Assembly: GCF_002007105.1 (NCBI RefSeq)
Contig: NZ_MVBC01000008.1
Coordinates: 186,001-250,000, forward strand
Length of the DNA: 64,000 nt
Reading direction: 5' to 3'
Source of the DNA: Hymenobacter sp. CRA2
GTDB lineage: Bacteria; Bacteroidota; Bacteroidia; Cytophagales; Hymenobacteraceae
The position numbers were made by a program, and so were the translations under genes. The notes under the pieces were generated by a model. That model was not told the DNA's origin. It saw only the letters and a program-made list of their open reading frames with translations, and did not search any database. Below are positions 8,052 through 15,984 of the stretch, piece by piece; the stretch's first letter is position 1; the number at the start of each line of letters is the position of its first letter.

Positions 8052-8609
8052 TTGAACGACCAAACCCCGCGGCAGTACGACCAGGTGATTGAGCAGTGTC
8101 GGACGCTGTTTCTGGCTAAGACGCACGACTACGGCACGGCCTGGCGCATCCTGCGCCTGCCCAGCATCACCGACCAGCTTTACATCAAGGCGCAGCGCAT
8201 TCGCTCCATTCAGGAAAAGGGCACGCAGCTGGTGCAGGACCCCATCGACGACGAGTTCGTGGCCATCATCAACTACTGCGTCATTGCCCTGATGCAGCTG
8301 CACCTGCCCCCGGACGCGCCCCTGGACCTGGACCCCGAAGCCGTGGCTGCTACCTACGACGAGGAAGTGGCCGAGAACCGCCGCCTGCTCTTCGCCAAAA
8401 ACCACGATTACGGCGAGGCCTGGCGGCAGATGCGCGTGTCGAGCATCACCGACATCATCCTGATGAAGCTGCACCGCACCAAGCAGATCGAGGATTTGCA
8501 CGGCCGCACCCTCGCCTCGGAGGGCGTGGAAGCCAACTACCGCGACATGCTCAACTACGCCGCGTTTGCGCTGATCCTGCGCGGGGCCGTTGAGCAGGAA
8601 GTAGGGTAG
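8052..8609 (+). CDS. DUF1599 (nucleotide-modification-associated) protein, internally duplicated
   Basis: 185 aa. The protein is two copies of one module: residues about 15-90 and 105-175 each hold a pattern like L(F)(L/F)AK(T/N)HDYG.AWR followed by SITD. and a Lys/Arg-rich helix. I recognise the module as DUF1599, found in Bacteroidota next to folP. The start is uncertain: the TTG at 8052 gives a compact protein beginning at the conserved part, whereas the frame stays open back to a GTG at 7941 with a basic, unlikely N-terminus. Divergent from folP. The function is unknown; the family name reflects occurrence near DNA-modification genes in phages. Confidence 0.82.
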   Translation: MNDQTPRQYDQVIEQCRTLFLAKTHDYGTAWRILRLPSITDQLYIKAQRIRSIQEKGTQLVQDPIDDEFVAIINYCVIALMQLHLPPDAPLDLDPEAVAATYDEEVAENRRLLFAKNHDYGEAWRQMRVSSITDIILMKLHRTKQIEDLHGRTLASEGVEANYRDMLNYAAFALILRGAVEQEVG

Positions 8610-8646
8610 GGCGGGGTTGGGTTTATGGGTTGGATAGAACCCACCG

Positions 8647-9057
8647 AACGTCATGTCGAGCTTGTCGAGACATCTCGCGTGCTGATGCCCGATAGTATCT
8701 TCACCCTTGCCAGGTACGCGGATCGATAGCCTCCCAATTCGAATTCAGCTTAGCAATCAACCATTCCTTCTTCGCGCGGCTCCAGTTTTTGAGCTGCTTT
8801 TCACGAGCAATGGCTTGCGTGGCGTCCGGGCTGACTTCGCAGTATACCAGCAGATTGCACTGATAAAGGCCGGTAAACTTTCCGGCGTTTCCCAAACCTT
8901 GGCCATGCTCGTACAGTCGCCGTTCTAAGTCATTGGTCACGCCGATGTATAGCACGGTTCGGGCAGGATTGCTGAGGATATAGACGAAGTAGCTCATACA
9001 GGAAGATACTATCTGGCGTCAGCACGCGAGATGTCTCGACAAGCTCGACATGACGTT
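8647..9057. mobile_element. Candidate palindromic mobile element carrying a GIY-YIG gene
   Basis: Inverted repeats at 8647-8702 and 9002-9057 match at 54 of 56 positions. Between them is only one gene, whose stop codon overlaps the inner end of the left arm and whose start lies 4 bases from the right arm. The arms share their framework (AACGTCAT...CGAG...GTCGAG..ATC.CGCGTGCTGA) with the gene-free palindrome at 10342-10470. I see no target-site duplication at the ends. Confidence 0.75.
8701..8997 (-). CDS. Small GIY-YIG family endonuclease
   Basis: 98 aa, a stand-alone GIY-YIG nuclease domain of the small UPF0213/URI type. The catalytic motif appears as FVYILSN followed by LYIGVTNDLERR: the two short strands and the conserved Tyr and Arg. 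A later Glu lies in the REKQLKNW segment, typical of the family. No DNA-binding domain is attached. Very small GIY-YIG proteins of this kind are common and often multicopy in Bacteroidota. The gene fits exactly between 56-bp inverted repeats, which suggests that it travels with, or acts on, that palindrome. Codon use is somewhat less GC rich than in the neighbours, in keeping with transfer. Confidence 0.9.
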   Translation of the reverse strand: MSYFVYILSNPARTVLYIGVTNDLERRLYEHGQGLGNAGKFTGLYQCNLLVYCEVSPDATQAIAREKQLKNWSRAKKEWLIAKLNSNWEAIDPRTWQG

Positions 9058-9139
9058 TTTGCTTACTACTGCCTACTGCGCACTGCTATTTCTCTTCCGC
9101 CCCAAACTTTCCGCGTTGCCCGGCCGTTTGCCAGCCGCT

Positions 9140-9146
9140 TACTTTG
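9140..9146 (+). promoter_or_regulatory. Possible -7 box directly before the DoxX-type gene
   Basis: TACTTTG, one base shorter than TAnnTTTG, ending 5 bases before the ATG at 9152. If used, the transcript would have almost no leader. Confidence 0.35.
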
Positions 9147-9151
9147 TAGAT

Positions 9152-10321
9152 ATGTCCACATCCGCTTCCGCTGCTGCCTCCACGGCCATGACGGCTGGCC
9201 GTCAGCCTTCGCATTTTGCGCGCACGTTCGTCCGGCTCTGCTGGTTTCTGCTGGGCGCCCTGTTTATTTTCTCGGGGCTGGTAAAGCTCAACGACCCCAT
9301 CGGCACGGCTTACAAGCTGGAAGAGTACTTCGAGGTCTTCTCGCAGGACTTCGGCTCGTTCTTCATGGTCTTCCACGGCATGGCCCGCACGCTGAGCATC
9401 ACGCTCAGCTCGCTGGAAGTGGTGCTGGGCGTGGCCCTGCTGCTGCGCTGGAACCTGCGCACCACGCTCTGGATGCTGTTTGTGCTGCTGGTGTTCTTCG
9501 CCTTTCTGACCTTCTACTCGGCCGCCTTCAACAAGGTCACCGACTGCGGCTGCTTCGGCGACTTCATCAAGCTCAAGCCCTGGCAGTCGTTTTTCAAGGA
9601 TCTGTTCCTGCTGGGCCTGTGGGTGGTGGTGTTCTTCAACCAGCGCTACCTGCGGCGCGTGTTTGCCCGGGGCACGCTGGGCACCATGTACGTCACCTTT
9701 GCGCTGGCCGTGGCGGTGGGCATCGGGGTGTACGCCCTGGGCCACCTGCCGTACTTTGATTTCCTGCCTTACAAGGTCGGCAACGACATCGGCAAGCTGA
9801 TGCAGCCCTCGGCTCCGCTGCGCTACAAGTACATCATGGAAAAGAACGGCGCCACGCAGGAATTCACGGAGTACCCGACGGATACGCTGTGGAAATTCAA
9901 GCAGATGGTGGCGCTCAACCCGGAAGACGGCCCCAAAATCACCGACTTCCGCGTGTGGGGAGCCGAGCAGGAAGAGCTGACCAAGGAAGTGCTGACGGGC
10001 AACAAGCTGCTGCTCATCATCCAGAACACCGACAAGGCCGACCGTGACCGGTTCCGGGAAATCAACCTGATGCTGGCCGGTGCCGATTCGTCGAAGAAGC
10101 AGATTACGCCCATGATCATCACCAGCAGCTCGCCCAACGAGTTCGACGTGTTCCGCCACGAGGTGAACCTGCCCGGCAAGTACTACTTCGCCGACGCGAC
10201 GGTGCTCAAGTCGATGATCCGCTCCAACCCCGGCTTCCTGCTGCTGAAGGACGGCGTGGTGAAGGGCAAGTACCACTACCACGACATTCCCAGCCGCGCC
10301 AAGCTGGAAGAAGCGCTGTAG
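9152..10321 (+). CDS. DoxX-type membrane protein with thioredoxin-like C-terminal part (BT_3928-like)
   Basis: 389 aa. A short Ser/Ala-rich N-terminus precedes four or five hydrophobic helices (about residues 25-225) that look like the DoxX/MauE type, including FSGLVKLNDP and a CGCFGD cysteine pair in a loop. The rest (about 240-389) is soluble and resembles a thioredoxin-like fold without an obvious CxxC. I recall this arrangement as the BT_3928 family of Bacteroidota. A role in envelope redox chemistry is inferred from the MauE/DoxX similarity. The ATG at 9152 was chosen because the longer frame from 9050 starts inside the right arm of the palindromic element. Confidence 0.82.
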   Translation: MSTSASAAASTAMTAGRQPSHFARTFVRLCWFLLGALFIFSGLVKLNDPIGTAYKLEEYFEVFSQDFGSFFMVFHGMARTLSITLSSLEVVLGVALLLRWNLRTTLWMLFVLLVFFAFLTFYSAAFNKVTDCGCFGDFIKLKPWQSFFKDLFLLGLWVVVFFNQRYLRRVFARGTLGTMYVTFALAVAVGIGVYALGHLPYFDFLPYKVGNDIGKLMQPSAPLRYKYIMEKNGATQEFTEYPTDTLWKFKQMVALNPEDGPKITDFRVWGAEQEELTKEVLTGNKLLLIIQNTDKADRDRFREINLMLAGADSSKKQITPMIITSSSPNEFDVFRHEVNLPGKYYFADATVLKSMIRSNPGFLLLKDGVVKGKYHYHDIPSRAKLEEAL

Positions 10322-10341
10322 GAGAATTGTCGATTTTCCGT

Positions 10342-10470
10342 GAACGTCATTCCGAGCGAAGTCGAGGAATCCCGCGTGCTGATGGCAGATAGTAAAATGC
10401 TCGTTGAACGAGAAAAATGCTATTGGGAGTCAGCACGCGAGATTCCTCGACTTCGCTCGGAATGACGTTC
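10342..10470. repeat. Gene-free palindromic element related to the GIY-YIG element
   Basis: Arms 10342-10382 and 10430-10470 are reverse complements with one mismatch, around a 47-base loop. The arm framework and the bases after it (..GATAGTA..) match the left arm at 8647-8702, while the segment after AACGTCAT differs. It lies between two same-strand genes. Confidence 0.8.
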
Positions 10471-10490
10471 TGATTTTTAGCTTTAGCTCC

Positions 10491-11552
10491 ATGCTCCTCT
10501 TCGTCCTGCGGCGGCTGCTGCACGGTATCTTGATTCTGGCCGGCGTGGCCCTGACGGTGTTCGTGCTGTTTCAGGTGCTGCCCGGCGACCCGGTGGCCCT
10601 GCTGGCCGGCCAGCGCAGCGACGTGGCTACCCGCGCCGCCATTGCCGCCGACCTGGGCCTCGACCAGCCGGTGCCCGCGCAGCTGGCCGGCTACCTCAAC
10701 GACGTCTCGCCCCTGGGCATTCATGCCCGCGACTCGGCCGGCGTGGCCCGTTACGGTGGCCTGACGCTGCTGCCGCTGGGTGGCCAGAAAGCCCTGGTGC
10801 TCAAGAAGCCCTACCTACGCCGCTCGTTCCAGTCGAACAAGGACGTGCTCGATATTCTGCTCGACCACTTCGACGGCACGCTGTGGCTGGCCCTGGCGGC
10901 CATGCTGCTGGCCTCGGTGCTGGGCATTGGGCTGGGCATCCTGGCGGCGCTGCGCGCCCACACCTGGCTGGACCGGGCGCTGCTGACGGTGTCGGTGCTG
11001 GGTATTTCGGTGCCCTCGTTTGTAGCCGCCATTCTTATTGCCATGACGTTTGGCTTCTACTGGAGCCACTGGACGGGGCTGAACCTGACCGGGCAGCTGT
11101 TCGAAACAGACCCGTTCACGGCCGAGTCGCACGTGGTGTGGCGCAACCTGCTGCTGCCGGCCCTGGCCCTGGGCGTGCGTCCCCTGGCCGTGATTGTGCA
11201 GCTCACACGCAGCTCCATGCTGGAGGTGATGTCGCAGGATTTTGTGCGCACGGCACGGGCCAAGGGCCTCTCCAAGGAGCGTACGGTGTGGCACCACGCC
11301 CTGCAGAACGCCCTGAACCCGGTGGTGACGGCCGTGTCGGGCTGGCTGGCCTCGCTCATGGCCGGCGCGTTTTTTATCGAGTACATCTTCAACTGGAAGG
11401 GCCTGGGCACCGTCACGCTGCGGGCCGTGGAAAACCTGGACTTTCCGGTGGTGATGGGCGCCACGCTCTTCGTCGCTTTTCTGTTCGTGGTCATCAACAT
11501 CGCCGTGGACGTGCTCTACGCCGTGCTCGACCCACGGGTGAAGCTGGGCTAG
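10491..11552 (+). CDS. ABC transporter permease, DppB/OppB type
   Basis: 353 aa inner-membrane permease of the peptide/nickel ABC importer class. The N-terminal helix is followed by the family motif GDPVALLAG (residues about 28-36), then a roughly 60-residue periplasmic insert, then the BPD_transp_1 domain with five helices (about 125-345). The EAA loop is recognisable around TARAKGLSKERTVWHHALQNA. The C-terminus ends DPRVKLG, typical of DppB. The ATG at 10491 is preferred; the longer frame from 10404 starts within a palindromic repeat. No ATPase, partner permease or binding protein is next to it, so its partners must be encoded elsewhere. The substrate is unknown. Confidence 0.93.
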   Translation: MLLFVLRRLLHGILILAGVALTVFVLFQVLPGDPVALLAGQRSDVATRAAIAADLGLDQPVPAQLAGYLNDVSPLGIHARDSAGVARYGGLTLLPLGGQKALVLKKPYLRRSFQSNKDVLDILLDHFDGTLWLALAAMLLASVLGIGLGILAALRAHTWLDRALLTVSVLGISVPSFVAAILIAMTFGFYWSHWTGLNLTGQLFETDPFTAESHVVWRNLLLPALALGVRPLAVIVQLTRSSMLEVMSQDFVRTARAKGLSKERTVWHHALQNALNPVVTAVSGWLASLMAGAFFIEYIFNWKGLGTVTLRAVENLDFPVVMGATLFVAFLFVVINIAVDVLYAVLDPRVKLG

Positions 11553-11581
11553 AGCAGCTCCGGCAGTCATTTGTCTTCGGC

Positions 11582-11679
11582 TGTCATCCTGAGCCTGCGA
11601 AGGCCCTTATTGCCGGGGAACGAGTCGTTGGAGCCATTATCAACCCGAAGAAACAAGGTGCCTTTGGCTCAGGATGACA
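11582..11679. repeat. Degenerate palindromic element
   Basis: The left part begins TGTCATCCTGAGCC (11582-11595) and the right part ends with its reverse complement (11666-11679). A further AAGG.C(C)CTT stretch pairs with a gap. It is the same style as the 35261 element. The right arm's ATGAC creates a spurious ATG upstream of the shikimate kinase. Confidence 0.6.
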
Positions 11680-11712
11680 AACGACGGAAGAACCCTTCCC
11701 ACCACAGCGCCC

Positions 11713-12264
11713 ATGCCCGCCGAACCTGAACTGCCTACTACTTTCCGAATTCACCTCGTCGGGATGCCCGGCGCCGGCAAAACCACGCTGGGCCGGGCGC
11801 TGGCCACGCTTTACAGCCTGCCCTTTCGCGACCTGGACGACGAAATCGTGCGGCGCGCCGGCCGCAGTATTCCCGACATTTTCGCTCAGGACGGCGAGGA
11901 GTGCTTTCGGCAGCTGGAGGCTGACACCTTGCGGGCGGCAGTGGCTGCACACGAGCGGCTGGTGCTGGCCACCGGCGGGGGCACGCCCTGCTTTCACCAA
12001 AACATGGAGGTGCTCAATCAGACGGGTATCACGCTGTGGCTGGATGTGCCGGTGGAGGAGCTGCTGGCGCGCCTGCGGCACGCCGCGGCCACGCGCCCGC
12101 TGCTGGCCGCCCTGCCCGACCCGGCCGCCCTGGAGGCGCGGCTGCGCGAAACATTGGGCGCGCGGCAGCGGTTTTATCAGGCGGCTGCCCTGCGCTGCCC
12201 CGCCGAAGCGTGTAGCCCCGAAGCCGTGCAGCAGTTGCTGACACACTTTCGGGCGACGGGCTAA
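11713..12264 (+). CDS. aroK: Shikimate kinase
   Basis: Phosphorylates shikimate in the pathway to chorismate and aromatic amino acids. 183 aa. P-loop GMPGAGKTT (residues about 18-26), the DLDDEI acidic pair that binds Mg and shikimate, the FR.LE segment with the shikimate-binding Arg, the GGG motif (ATGGGTP), and the LID region with R in ATRPLL. I chose the ATG at 11713 (MPAEPELPTT) over the one at 11674, which lies in the arm of a palindromic repeat. It stands alone as a pathway gene; the other aro genes are not in this window. Confidence 0.94.
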   Translation: MPAEPELPTTFRIHLVGMPGAGKTTLGRALATLYSLPFRDLDDEIVRRAGRSIPDIFAQDGEECFRQLEADTLRAAVAAHERLVLATGGGTPCFHQNMEVLNQTGITLWLDVPVEELLARLRHAAATRPLLAALPDPAALEARLRETLGARQRFYQAAALRCPAEACSPEAVQQLLTHFRATG

Positions 12265-12300
12265 ACCTTTGGTGTGGCACAGCGTTTGCGCGCTGGTGGC

Positions 12301-12308
12301 TACTTTTG
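12301..12308 (+). promoter_or_regulatory. -7 box before the fatty acid hydroxylase gene
   Basis: TACTTTTG matches TAnnTTTG and lies 27 bases before the ATG at 12336. No well-spaced -33 TTTG is seen. Confidence 0.5.
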
Positions 12309-12335
12309 CCCACTGAAACACACCCCTTACCTCGT

Positions 12336-12977
12336 ATGGAACAAAAGGCTGCTCCGGCGTCGGGCCAACTCCACAAGCCCAAGCACAAAGGTTCGGCGCA
12401 ATTGTTTGACAACCCTGTGCTGGAGCGTATGACGCACACGCACATTGCCGCGCCGCTTACCATTTTCTTCACCGTGGCGGCTCTCAGCCTCTACTACAGC
12501 CTCAGCCGGGGCCTGCTCACGGGCCTGGCGGCGTTTGGGCTGTTTCTGACCGGCTGGTTTGCCTTCACGCTGGCGGAGTACCTGATGCACCGCTACGTGT
12601 ACCACATGGATACGAACACGCCTCGCAAGGCCAAGTTTCAGTACACCATGCACGGCGTGCACCACGAGTACCCCAAGGACAAAACCCGCCTGGCCATGCC
12701 GCCCATCCTGACGGTGTTCGTGGCCTCGCTGCTGTTCTTCATCTTCCACTTCACGCTCGGCAACGCCGGCTTCGGGGTGCTGGCCGGGTTCGTGTTCGGC
12801 TACGCGCTGTACCTGTTTGTGCACTACGCTATTCACGTGTACAACCCCCCGAAAAACTTCCTCAAGTTCTGGTGGCACCACCACGCCCAGCACCATTACC
12901 GGCAAGACGAAGTGGCCTTTGGCGTGTCGACGACGCTGTGGGACCACATCGTGGGCACCATGCCGGATAAGAAGTAG
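12336..12977 (+). CDS. Fatty acid hydroxylase / sterol desaturase superfamily membrane protein
   Basis: 213 aa di-iron membrane oxygenase. Four hydrophobic helices and the eight-histidine motif set are present: HRYVYH (about residues 87-92), HGVHHEYPKD, HYAIH and WWHHHAQHHY. In the closest bacterial relatives the substrate is a fatty acid bound in a lipid (2-hydroxylation) or a carotenoid-type molecule; sequence alone does not decide. I chose the ATG at 12336 because a clear promoter box lies 27 bases upstream and would fall inside a longer frame. A terminator follows at 13003-13036, so the gene is probably monocistronic. Confidence 0.9.
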   Translation: MEQKAAPASGQLHKPKHKGSAQLFDNPVLERMTHTHIAAPLTIFFTVAALSLYYSLSRGLLTGLAAFGLFLTGWFAFTLAEYLMHRYVYHMDTNTPRKAKFQYTMHGVHHEYPKDKTRLAMPPILTVFVASLLFFIFHFTLGNAGFGVLAGFVFGYALYLFVHYAIHVYNPPKNFLKFWWHHHAQHHYRQDEVAFGVSTTLWDHIVGTMPDKK

Positions 12978-13002
12978 CTGTTTCGGCTTTTGCTCTTCGC
13001 TT

Positions 13003-13036
13003 AAAGGCGGCTCCTCCCGGGGCCGCCTTTTTTATT
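13003..13036 (+). terminator. Terminator after the hydroxylase gene
   Basis: Arms AAAGGCGGC (13003-13011) and GCCGCCTTT (13022-13030), followed by more T residues (TTTATTTT). Confidence 0.85.
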
Positions 13037-13124
13037 TTCATTATCAAATTGAATTGTTCGAAGTTATTTGTATTAATGCATTGATATTCAAAGATGAAAA
13101 GAACACCTCCTTTGCTTTACTGCT

Positions 13125-13132
13125 TACCTTTG
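13125..13132 (+). promoter_or_regulatory. -7 box upstream of the T9SS cargo gene
   Basis: TACCTTTG in an AT-rich stretch, 74 bases before the ATG at 13207. This would give a leader of about 65-70 bases. Confidence 0.5.
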
Positions 13133-13206
13133 TACCTCTGATTTTACGTCCGGCCCCCGCAAGGCCGGGTAGTTAAGCCTTTTGCTTTCTACAAAACCTC
13201 CACCGT

Positions 13207-15639
13207 ATGTTGCAAACCTACTTGCGCAAAACGCTTTGGTTGGGTCTATGCCTGAGTGCGCTGTCTACCCAAGCGCAGTACCTGTTCAAGAGCGCGCCCG
13301 ACGCCAGCGTGGGCTCCAACGGCCTCGGGCCGTACACGCAGAACTTCGATGCGCTGGCCGGCACCAACCGGGTGTTCACCAGCAACAGTACATTGAAGGC
13401 CGTGTACGCCAAGTACACGCTGAACGGTGTTTCCGGCGAGTTTGAATCGGGCGCCCGTGGAACCGGTGCGGTTACCTTACGGCCCGACGACGGCTCGCAG
13501 GGCTATTCGCGCGACGTCAACGGCAACCCCAACGGCGCCGACTGGTACCATTTCGGCGAATCCGGTGCCACCGACCGGGCCTTCGGCGGCATCGCGGCTA
13601 CCAATACGGCGCCGGGCGTTGGCTACATCGGTATCCGGCTCAAGAACACTTCTGGGGTGGTTATCAAGAACCTGGAGATTGAGTACGCCATGGAGCAGTG
13701 GTACAACTCCAGCCAAACCCAGGCTGCCAACGTGGCGGTGGCGTACCAGCGCAGTACGGCTACGGCGGGCATTACGTCGCTGACCAGCGGTACCTGGACG
13801 GCCATTTCGGCGCTGAACGTGGCGGCTCCCTCCACCTCCACCGCCATTGCCCCGCGCGACGGCAACGCCGACACCAACCGCCGCGTGATGCGCACGACCC
13901 TGATGGGGCTGAACATTGCCAACAACGAGGAAATTATGATCCGTTGGTCGTACACGTTCAACTCGACCACCAACGGCAACGGCCTGAGCATCGACGACGT
14001 GGTCATCACGCCCCAGACCAACATCTACTACTCCAAAAATACCGCTAACTCCAACCTCGACAGTCGAAACAGTTGGGGGCTGAGTGCGGACGGCTCCGGC
14101 ACTGTCCCACCCAACTTCACGACCGACAACACGGTGTACTACGTGCGCGGCACCAGCAACGCGGACCGCATCAACGGCACCTGGACGGTATCGGGCGCCA
14201 ACTCCAAAATCATCGTGGGCACGCCGACGGAAGCCGCCACGCTGTACGTAGGCCCCAACGACCAGATTGCGGGCAAGGTGGACATTAACCCGACTTCGAC
14301 CCTGCAGATCCAGCAGGCCAACACCAACCTGACGCTAGGTGCGGTGAGCAGTGCCAGCACGGTGGAGTACATCTTCCCGAGCAATGCCACCACCCAGCGC
14401 GTGCAGGGCGGTTCGTACGGCGCGCTTAAGCTGACGGGAGCCGGCAACCGCACCCTGGCCAGCTCCGCGCTGATCAATAGCTGGATGAGCTTTGACGTGC
14501 CGACCAACTCCTTCGCCAGCCTGTCTCTGGGCAACAACGACCTGACGCTGATTAAGGGCGCGGGCTTCAGCGGCCTGGGTGACCAGAATACCCTGATCGT
14601 GACCAATGGTACGGGTGCCCTGCGCCAAACGGTGACCAACAATGGCAGCAACATGCTGTTTCCGGTGGCCAGCACGGCCGCGGCCACGGCGTATACGCCC
14701 GTCACGCTCAGCCAGCCTTCGTCGGCCAGCCAATCGGAAGATACCTACAGCGTACGCGTCAGCGAAGGCGTGTACCACACCTACGACAGCAACGAAGTAG
14801 GCCAGGGGCGGGCCCTGACCAGCGACGCGGTAAATAAAACCTGGCTGGTGAGCGAGGAAGTGCCCGGCAACTCCAACGTGACCATGCAGCTGTACTGGAG
14901 CACTGCTCATCAGACCAGCACGTTCACCTCCAGCCGCGCCTTCATCGACCACTACACCGGTGGCCGCTGGGAAGGCGTCAGCGCCTTCTCCGGGGCAGCT
15001 CCCGCGGGCGCCGGCTTGCAGTCGGTGGGCCGGGCCGGCATCACCAGCTTCTCGCCGTTCGGGGTATCGACCAGCCAGGGGCAAGTACTGCCGGTGGCGC
15101 TGCTGAGCTTCACCGCCAAGCGCACGGGCGACGCCGTAACGTGCCGCTGGGCCACGGCGCAGGAGCAAAACAATGACCGCTTCGAAGTAGAACGCAGCCT
15201 CGATGGCCGCACCTTCGAGGGCATCGGCCGGGTGCGGGGCGTGGGCACTTCCAGCCAGCGCCACGACTACCAGTTTGAGGACGTGCGGCCCGTGGCCCAG
15301 CGCGCCTACTACCGCCTGCGCCAGGTGGATCTGGACGGCACGGCTACCGTGTCGGGCATTGCGGTGGTGGAAGGCTGCGCCAAGTGCGCGCCGGCCGGTA
15401 GCGTAGCCGTGGTGCCGAACCCCGGCACCGGCCGCTTTGAGCTGTGGAGCGGTGCCGCCGAAGGCACGGAGCTGGACGTGGTGGTGCACGCCGCTACCGG
15501 GGCGCAGGTGCTGCGTCAGCGGACGGTGGTGGGCGCGCAGCGTCCGGTGCTGAACCTGGACGCGCAGCCCGCGGGCATTTACTTGGTGCGCGTTACGTCG
15601 GCCACGGGCTCGAGCACGGTGCGCGTAGTGAAGCAGTAA
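13207..15639 (+). CDS. Secreted protein with T9SS type A sorting domain
   Basis: 810 aa. Signal peptide with Ala-Gln cleavage (STQAQ near residue 23), then a large Ser/Thr/Asn-rich beta region (about 25-640) resembling the jelly-roll/PEP-CTERM-like domains of Bacteroidota exoproteins. Next is a fibronectin-like segment beginning LPVALLSFTAKR (about 640-735), and last a sorting domain with VVPNPGTGRF and a final ..IYLVRVTSATG. It should cross the outer membrane through the type IX system and be anchored or released; no enzymatic motif is seen. Monocistronic: a promoter box lies at 13125 and a terminator at 15659. Confidence 0.92.
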   Translation: MLQTYLRKTLWLGLCLSALSTQAQYLFKSAPDASVGSNGLGPYTQNFDALAGTNRVFTSNSTLKAVYAKYTLNGVSGEFESGARGTGAVTLRPDDGSQGYSRDVNGNPNGADWYHFGESGATDRAFGGIAATNTAPGVGYIGIRLKNTSGVVIKNLEIEYAMEQWYNSSQTQAANVAVAYQRSTATAGITSLTSGTWTAISALNVAAPSTSTAIAPRDGNADTNRRVMRTTLMGLNIANNEEIMIRWSYTFNSTTNGNGLSIDDVVITPQTNIYYSKNTANSNLDSRNSWGLSADGSGTVPPNFTTDNTVYYVRGTSNADRINGTWTVSGANSKIIVGTPTEAATLYVGPNDQIAGKVDINPTSTLQIQQANTNLTLGAVSSASTVEYIFPSNATTQRVQGGSYGALKLTGAGNRTLASSALINSWMSFDVPTNSFASLSLGNNDLTLIKGAGFSGLGDQNTLIVTNGTGALRQTVTNNGSNMLFPVASTAAATAYTPVTLSQPSSASQSEDTYSVRVSEGVYHTYDSNEVGQGRALTSDAVNKTWLVSEEVPGNSNVTMQLYWSTAHQTSTFTSSRAFIDHYTGGRWEGVSAFSGAAPAGAGLQSVGRAGITSFSPFGVSTSQGQVLPVALLSFTAKRTGDAVTCRWATAQEQNNDRFEVERSLDGRTFEGIGRVRGVGTSSQRHDYQFEDVRPVAQRAYYRLRQVDLDGTATVSGIAVVEGCAKCAPAGSVAVVPNPGTGRFELWSGAAEGTELDVVVHAATGAQVLRQRTVVGAQRPVLNLDAQPAGIYLVRVTSATGSSTVRVVKQ

Positions 15640-15658
15640 CCGCTGCCTAGTATGCATG

Positions 15659-15692
15659 AAAAAGGCCCGGCTGCATAAGCCGGGCCTTTTTT
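15659..15692 (+). terminator. Terminator after the T9SS cargo gene
   Basis: Arms 15659-15672 and 15678-15691 pair perfectly around a short loop, with T residues at the end and A residues at the start. It can serve both strands, including the convergent small lipoprotein gene. Confidence 0.9.
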
Positions 15693-15711
15693 CGTGGGTA
15701 TCGTCGCTGAG

Positions 15712-15888
15712 CTAGCCGCGGCGGAAAAAGCGGCCAAACAGCCAGAACAGCAGAATCAGCACGACGACTACCCCGATGATGCCGGTGTAGGCGCCAGCCT
15801 TGAAAATATCGCCGATGGCTTCGCAGCCGGTCAGGGGCAGCAGTAGCGCGCACAGCAGCAGCGGCAGCAGGGGAAGGGAGCGTTTCAT
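15712..15888 (-). CDS. Small lipoprotein with one membrane helix
   Basis: 58 aa. It begins MKRSLPLLPLL, has a lipobox LTGC (Cys about residue 21), a short linker, then a second hydrophobic helix (about 33-51) and a basic end (FGRFFRRG). I chose the ATG at 15888, since the longer frame adds residues before the signal peptide. Small proteins of this shape are frequent in Hymenobacter-type genomes and are often given misleading enzyme names; no function can be assigned. It faces the terminator at 15659-15692. Confidence 0.75.
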   Translation of the reverse strand: MKRSLPLLPLLLCALLLPLTGCEAIGDIFKAGAYTGIIGVVVVLILLFWLFGRFFRRG

Positions 15889-15984
15889 GTCAGTAGGGGA
15901 AGGAAGTGCAAGGATGAGGCCGGCTTGCGGGCCAGCCATTTGAATTCAAATACTGTGGCATCTGCCAAAAGGTTGGGGCCAGGC

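Noticed and set aside
10404-10490. N-terminal extension of the ABC permease from ATG 10404
   Set aside because: The extra residues are encoded by a palindromic repeat; the permease family starts at MLLFVLRRLL (10491).
11674-11712. Upstream ATG for shikimate kinase
   Set aside because: This ATG is part of the ATGAC end of a palindromic element; ATG 11713 gives a normal-length enzyme.
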